18,318 nt of DNA from HIMB59 sp038124765. GTDB taxonomy: Bacteria; Pseudomonadota; Alphaproteobacteria; HIMB59. Both the position numbers and the translations under genes were made by a program. Location: NCBI GenBank assembly GCA_038124765.1, contig JAYPCO010000020.1:1-18318 (forward strand), written 5' to 3'. Below, piece by piece: positions 14,461-18,318 of this stretch; within the stretch, counting starts at the first letter, position 1; every line of letters begins with the position of its first letter. Under the pieces are notes generated by a model that saw only the letters and a list, made by a program, of their open reading frames with translations, was not told the origin of the DNA and did not search any database.

Positions 14461-16468
14461 CAATTTAAATAGCGAACAAAAGACTGCTGTAGAGCATAAT
14501 AATGGCCCCTTGCTAGTATTATCAGGTGCTGGAACAGGAAAAACAAGAGTTTTAACATCAAGGTTTGTTCATTTAGTTAAATATAATCAGGTAGATTATA
14601 ATAAAATTATTGCAGTCACATTTACTAATAAGGCAGCAAATGAAATAAAACAAAGAGTCAATAAAGAAATAGGTTTAGAAGTGAATTCTCCTTGGATTGG
14701 AACTTTTCATTCAATTTTTGCAAAATTTTTAAGGAAGCACGCTAATTTGGTAAATCTTAAAAGCAATTTTTCAATTTTAGACACAGAGGATCAAAAAAAG
14801 CTATTAAAGCAATCAATTGATTTTTGCAAAATCACTACTGACATCAACGAAAATATATATCTTAATGAAATTCAAAATTTGAAAGATAATAAAATACAGT
14901 TTTCAGATAAAAATAAAATTATTAGGTTTAGTTCTCTTGAATCCATAAGTGAAATATATGAAGTTTATCAAAATAGATTAATTGAAATTAACGCTGTAGA
15001 TTTTGGTGATATTTTATTACATAGTTTTGTAATCCTAAATTCCAACGATGATCTTCGATTAAACTATCAAAGTTACATCCAACATATATTAATTGATGAG
15101 TTTCAAGATACTAATTTAATTCAATATGATTTGATCAAGCTTTTATTAAATGAGAATAAAAATTTATTTTGTGTTGGAGATGATGATCAATCAATTTACG
15201 CATGGAGAGGGGCAAAAATTGAAAATATTTTAAACTTTCCTGAGGAATTTAACTGCTCGGTTGTGCGATTAACAAAAAACTACAGATCTTCAAATTCAAT
15301 TTTGAATGCAGCTTCGAACATAATCAAGCACAACAAAAATAGATTAGGAAAAGATTTAATAAGCTCTAATGATAAAATTAGTGATAATAAAATAGGATTA
15401 AAATCTTTTTACTCTCAAGAAGAGGAGTCATTGTGGCTAGCTGATACTATCTCTAGAAAATTTAATGATAATGAAAGTTATGGCATATTAGTTCGATTAA
15501 CTGCTCAAATGAGAAGTATTGAAGATAAATTAATTAAATATGCTCTTCCTTATGAAATTATTGGTGGGCCTCGTTTTTTTGAACGTAAAGAGATTAAGGA
15601 TGTTTTGGCTTATCTCAAGCTATCAAACAGTTACGATGATGATCTTTCTTTTGAAAGGGTAATTAACCTTCCCAAAAGAGGTATTGGCGATCAATCGTTA
15701 AAAATGATCATTGATTATTCGCGTGAAAATAAACTTTCTTTTTTTAATGGCTTAGATCAGATGATTATTAAAAATTTATTATCACCTACTCTTATTTCTA
15801 AATCTTTACCATTTTTAGAAATTATTAAGAAAATTAACAATCTTATTAATAAAACATCGTTGGAAGACATCGGTATTTTTTTAATTGAGGAAACTGGGTA
15901 TTTAAAAATGCTCGAAAATGAAAAAAATAAATTAAAACAAATAGAAAATGAATCACGTATTGACAATCTAAAGGAGTTTGTGAATGCGCTATCAGAATTT
16001 GGGACTATAGATGAATTTTTGGAACATGTAGGTTTGGTCAATGAAAACCAAAAAAAAATAACAAATAATTCTGTCAAACTAATGACCCTCCATGCAGCTA
16101 AGGGTTTAGAGTTTGATCATGTTTATTTACCTGGTTGGGAGGAGGGTATATTTCCTAGTTCACGTGCGCTGGATCAAAACTCAAGCAAAGCATTAGAAGA
16201 GGAAAGAAGACTAGCTTATGTTGGTATTACTAGAGCTAAATTTGATTTAAACCTAAGTTATGCTACATCAAGATATACTTATGGAATGAATAATTACTCA
16301 CTTCCATCAAGGTTTTTAAACGAAATAGGAAAAGAAGAAATCAATTTCGATACTTTTACAAATGAAATGCAATCAGGTATTGGAAATGACAAAAAAAAAA
16401 TAGATTTTGAGGATTTAAGTCCTGGAAAAAAAAGAATGCTTGAATTTTTAGCAAGACATAAAAAATGA
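14450..16468 (+). CDS. UvrD/PcrA-type superfamily 1 DNA helicase
   Basis: A 672-residue 3'-5' DNA helicase of the UvrD/PcrA group, acting in excision and mismatch repair. Motifs in order: LNSEQKTAVEH (Q motif), GAGTGKT (Walker A, residues 26-32), AVTFTNKAANEI (Ia), TFHSIF (Ib), VDFGDIL, LIDEFQDTN (Walker B, 215-222), GDDDQSIYAWRGA (III), LTKNYRSS (IV), MTLHAAKGLEFDHVYLPGWE (V) and EERRLAYVGITRAK (VI). All motors are intact. I use the ATG at 14450; an in-frame GTG at 14423 would add nine residues. No Shine-Dalgarno decides it, but a TAAAAT at 14416-14421 would start RNA after the GTG. The protein ends soon after motif VI with GKKRMLEFLARHKK, and I see no C-terminal Tudor-like domain (usual HxxFGxGxV motif). 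pepP overlaps its stop by 4 nt. Confidence 0.94.
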   Translation: MHLNNLNSEQKTAVEHNNGPLLVLSGAGTGKTRVLTSRFVHLVKYNQVDYNKIIAVTFTNKAANEIKQRVNKEIGLEVNSPWIGTFHSIFAKFLRKHANLVNLKSNFSILDTEDQKKLLKQSIDFCKITTDINENIYLNEIQNLKDNKIQFSDKNKIIRFSSLESISEIYEVYQNRLIEINAVDFGDILLHSFVILNSNDDLRLNYQSYIQHILIDEFQDTNLIQYDLIKLLLNENKNLFCVGDDDQSIYAWRGAKIENILNFPEEFNCSVVRLTKNYRSSNSILNAASNIIKHNKNRLGKDLISSNDKISDNKIGLKSFYSQEEESLWLADTISRKFNDNESYGILVRLTAQMRSIEDKLIKYALPYEIIGGPRFFERKEIKDVLAYLKLSNSYDDDLSFERVINLPKRGIGDQSLKMIIDYSRENKLSFFNGLDQMIIKNLLSPTLISKSLPFLEIIKKINNLINKTSLEDIGIFLIEETGYLKMLENEKNKLKQIENESRIDNLKEFVNALSEFGTIDEFLEHVGLVNENQKKITNNSVKLMTLHAAKGLEFDHVYLPGWEEGIFPSSRALDQNSSKALEEERRLAYVGITRAKFDLNLSYATSRYTYGMNNYSLPSRFLNEIGKEEINFDTFTNEMQSGIGNDKKKIDFEDLSPGKKRMLEFLARHKK

Positions 16469-18189
16469 ATAAAAAATTTCTTAAAATTCAAAGATACCTT
16501 CATGATGAAAAATATGATTTTATTTTAATTACAAATAGCGACTTACACCTAAACGAAAGCCCAAACCTAATTAATAAGGATATTTATAACCTATCAGGTT
16601 TTGATTGTTCAAACGGATATCTATTAATATTTAAAAAAAAAATAATTTTTTTTACTGATTCGAGATACCTTTTAGCTGCTGAGCAATTTTTTAAAAAGAA
16701 TATTGAAGTTGTTGATATACATGTTTGTTCAATCTCTAAATATATCTCTCAGTTAAATAAACCCTTGGTTGGCATAGTGGATGCAAAGTTAGTTTCATTC
16801 AATATGTTTAAACTACTCCAAGAACAATTACTGGAAAAAAATATTTTATTAAAATCACAAAATAAATTTATTTTTAAAAAACAATACTATCCAGATTTTA
16901 AGTATTCCTATGCATTTAGTCTTCCTAGTTCATATACCCCGAGGCCCTTTCAAAATAATATTAATTGGGTAAGAAAGGCTTTAAATACTGACGGAATACT
17001 TATTTGGAGTAATTCTTCAATAGCTTATTTATTGAATATTCGATCATTTGAGCTTGATAATTCCACAAAGCCTTTTGCTGGTTTGTTTGTTTTTAAAAGT
17101 CAAACTAAACCTATTATTATTACTCATAATTCCTCATTAGTAAAAATCAAAAAAATTTCTCAGTATTTTACTGTTATGAAACAAAATGAATTCATTAGGT
17201 TTATATCTTCGCAAGGAATAAAAAGCATTTCATGTAATCTTAATGAAGTTAATTATGAAATTTACACAATACTTTCTAAAAAATTTAAAATTCAATCAAC
17301 TAAACTTGATATAGAAAAATTAAAATCTAAGAAAACTATCATTGAGGTTAAAAATATAAAATCTTGTCATAAAGAGGATGGCCTTGCTTTACTTAAACTT
17401 ATTTATTTAATTAAAAAAAATAGAATTGAGCTAAAATCTGAATTCCAAATTTCTAACTTACTTTATCAAATCAGAAAAGAAGGAGTTAATTTCTTTAGAA
17501 ATTCTTTTGATTATATTTGTGCTTTTGATGAAAATGCAGCTATCATACACTACAAGCCAACCAAGCAAAATTCTAGAAAGTTTAATCAAAATAAAATTTT
17601 ATTAATAGACTCAGGGGCTCATTATTTGGAGGGTACCACTGATGTGACTAGAGTAATTAGTCTGAATAGAAGAGTATCTAAAACAATTAAAAAAAATTAT
17701 ACCTTGATATTAAAATCTCTAATTAAACTTGAAAATCATAAATTTCAAAAAAATGTCTCTAGCCTAACTATTGATAAATATGTAAGAAATTTCTTATTAA
17801 AACACAATATACACTATGGCCATGGAACTGGTCATGGTGTGGGATATTTTAATGATGTACATGAAAAATATCCCATTATCTCCAAAAAGTTTAATCAACA
17901 AATATTTAATAATAACTTATTCTCAGTAGAACCGGGTTTTTATGTGCCAAATAAATACGGTTTAAGAATTGAAAATTTATATTTTTCTAAATTAAATAAA
18001 GGTTCAATTGCGCTTGAGAACATTACAATGGTCCCATATGAAACAGATTTGATTGAATGGTCTCTATTAAATAAAAATGAAATTGAGCATTTAAATCAAT
18101 TCCATTTAAACATTATCAATACATTCTCAGAAAGATTGCCAATCGAGATGGTTGAATATTTTAAAAAATACTTAATTTATAAGATCTAA
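16465..18189 (+). CDS. Xaa-Pro aminopeptidase (aminopeptidase P, M24B)
   Basis: A 574-residue metallopeptidase that removes N-terminal residues preceding proline. It has the three-domain form of about 600 residues (XPNPEP1 type), not the shorter E. coli PepP. Residues 1-150 and about 155-300 are two creatinase/prolidase-like N-terminal domains (FFTDSRYLLAAEQFF, LNTDGILIWSNSSIAYLLNI). Residues about 300-530 are the pita-bread catalytic domain. The dinuclear metal ligands are all visible: Asp382 (IDSGAHY), Asp393 (TTDVTR), His457 (YGHGTGHGVG), Glu489 (SVEPGFY) and Glu503 (GLRIENL), with the family's 11- and 14-residue spacings kept. There is no signal peptide, so it is cytoplasmic. It starts inside the helicase stop (ATGA), implying coupling without a clear functional link. 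Its 3' end overlaps ligA by 18 nt tail to tail. Confidence 0.94.
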   Translation: MNKKFLKIQRYLHDEKYDFILITNSDLHLNESPNLINKDIYNLSGFDCSNGYLLIFKKKIIFFTDSRYLLAAEQFFKKNIEVVDIHVCSISKYISQLNKPLVGIVDAKLVSFNMFKLLQEQLLEKNILLKSQNKFIFKKQYYPDFKYSYAFSLPSSYTPRPFQNNINWVRKALNTDGILIWSNSSIAYLLNIRSFELDNSTKPFAGLFVFKSQTKPIIITHNSSLVKIKKISQYFTVMKQNEFIRFISSQGIKSISCNLNEVNYEIYTILSKKFKIQSTKLDIEKLKSKKTIIEVKNIKSCHKEDGLALLKLIYLIKKNRIELKSEFQISNLLYQIRKEGVNFFRNSFDYICAFDENAAIIHYKPTKQNSRKFNQNKILLIDSGAHYLEGTTDVTRVISLNRRVSKTIKKNYTLILKSLIKLENHKFQKNVSSLTIDKYVRNFLLKHNIHYGHGTGHGVGYFNDVHEKYPIISKKFNQQIFNNNLFSVEPGFYVPNKYGLRIENLYFSKLNKGSIALENITMVPYETDLIEWSLLNKNEIEHLNQFHLNIINTFSERLPIEMVEYFKKYLIYKI

Positions 18190-18318
18190 GAATTCATTCT
18201 CAGAAATAACTTTAATTTCTAAATCTTTTGCCTTTTTCAACTTTGAACCTGGCTTATCACCAATCACCAAAAAATCTAGTTTAGAGGATACAGCAGAAGC
18301 TATTTTGAAACCCTTTGA
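18172..18318 (-). CDS. ligA: NAD-dependent DNA ligase LigA, C-terminal BRCT part (5' end outside window)
   Basis: Read on the minus strand, 48 codons are open from the window edge to a TAA at 18172-18174. The product SKGFKIASAVSSKLDFLVIG then DKPGSKLKKAKDLEIKVISE, NEFLDLIN matches the C-terminal half of a BRCT domain in its LigA form. The hallmarks are VSSKLDFLVIG, the GSKLKKAKDL run and the VISENEFLDLI helix, equivalent to the SKKTxxLVAGexxGSKLxKAxxLGIxVixExeF pattern. LigA seals nicks in replication and repair using NAD+; the BRCT domain helps DNA binding. The catalytic domains lie outside the window. An RFC1-like or other BRCT protein cannot be excluded, but a BRCT domain ending a protein with this wording is typical of LigA. 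Confidence 0.88.
   Translation of the reverse strand, partial: SKGFKIASAVSSKLDFLVIGDKPGSKLKKAKDLEIKVISENEFLDLIN

Noticed and set aside
15757..16077. Open frame of 106 codons on the minus strand inside the helicase gene
   Set aside because: It is antisense to a coding region with intact motifs on both sides; the composition is that of reversed AT-rich coding DNA.
16294..16503. Open frame of 69 codons on the minus strand across the helicase-pepP junction
   Set aside because: It covers the translationally coupled ends of two real genes and has no domain, signal or start context.
1..18318. CRISPR arrays, insertion sequences, phage genes, toxin-antitoxin pairs or defence islands
   Set aside because: No spaced direct repeats, transposase, integrase or terminal inverted repeats were seen, and nearly every base belongs to a housekeeping gene.

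Overview
The window is gene-dense, visibly AT-rich DNA (by eye roughly 30% G+C) and looks like a streamlined alphaproteobacterium, probably a marine lineage such as SAR11, HIMB59 or a relative. The lineage call is inference. It rests on base composition, spacers of mostly 0-70 bp with many start/stop overlaps, the gene order carA-carB-greA divergent from yqeY-dnaG-rpoD, an ELM1-family protein (shared by alphaproteobacteria and mitochondria), and a DnaG whose zinc-ligand positions have decayed. No insertion sequence, prophage, CRISPR array or transferred island is visible. No stretch over 300 bp lacks a gene.

Layout. 1-219 (+) is the 3' end of an OmpA/MotB-type peptidoglycan-binding protein. 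216-1190 (-) holds sufE followed by a secreted cyclophilin. 1227-1352 (+) is a 41-codon gene for ribosomal protein bL36. 1359-4310 (-) is a tight cluster read greA, an ELM1-like gene, a 2-oxoglutarate/Fe(II) oxygenase and trxB. Upstream of it on the same strand, 4379-8768 holds carA-carB, the two subunits of carbamoyl-phosphate synthetase. A 43-bp divergent spacer separates carA from yqeY-dnaG-rpoD (8812-12924, +), a form of the macromolecular-synthesis operon. A CAU-anticodon tRNA, best read as the lysidine-dependent tRNA-Ile2, follows at 12993-13069. 13076-14411 (-) holds mlaA-mlaC, parts of the outer-membrane lipid-asymmetry system. 14450-18189 (+) holds a UvrD/PcrA-type helicase and an aminopeptidase P in a 4-nt overlap. 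18172-18318 (-) is the C-terminal BRCT end of NAD-dependent DNA ligase LigA.

Most genes are core housekeeping: replication initiation (dnaG), transcription (rpoD, greA), translation (bL36, tRNA), repair and ligation (uvrD-like, ligA), pyrimidine/arginine precursor synthesis (carAB), thiol redox and Fe-S assembly (trxB, sufE) and envelope upkeep (mlaA, mlaC, cyclophilin, OmpA-like). I see no clearly new multi-gene system. The points most worth a second look are the unassigned 2OG-Fe(II) oxygenase wedged by overlaps between the ELM1-like gene and trxB, the DnaG zinc ribbon that keeps only one of four ligands, a cysteine-free and therefore non-lipidated MlaA, a helicase without the usual C-terminal Tudor-like domain, and the CAU tRNA identity.
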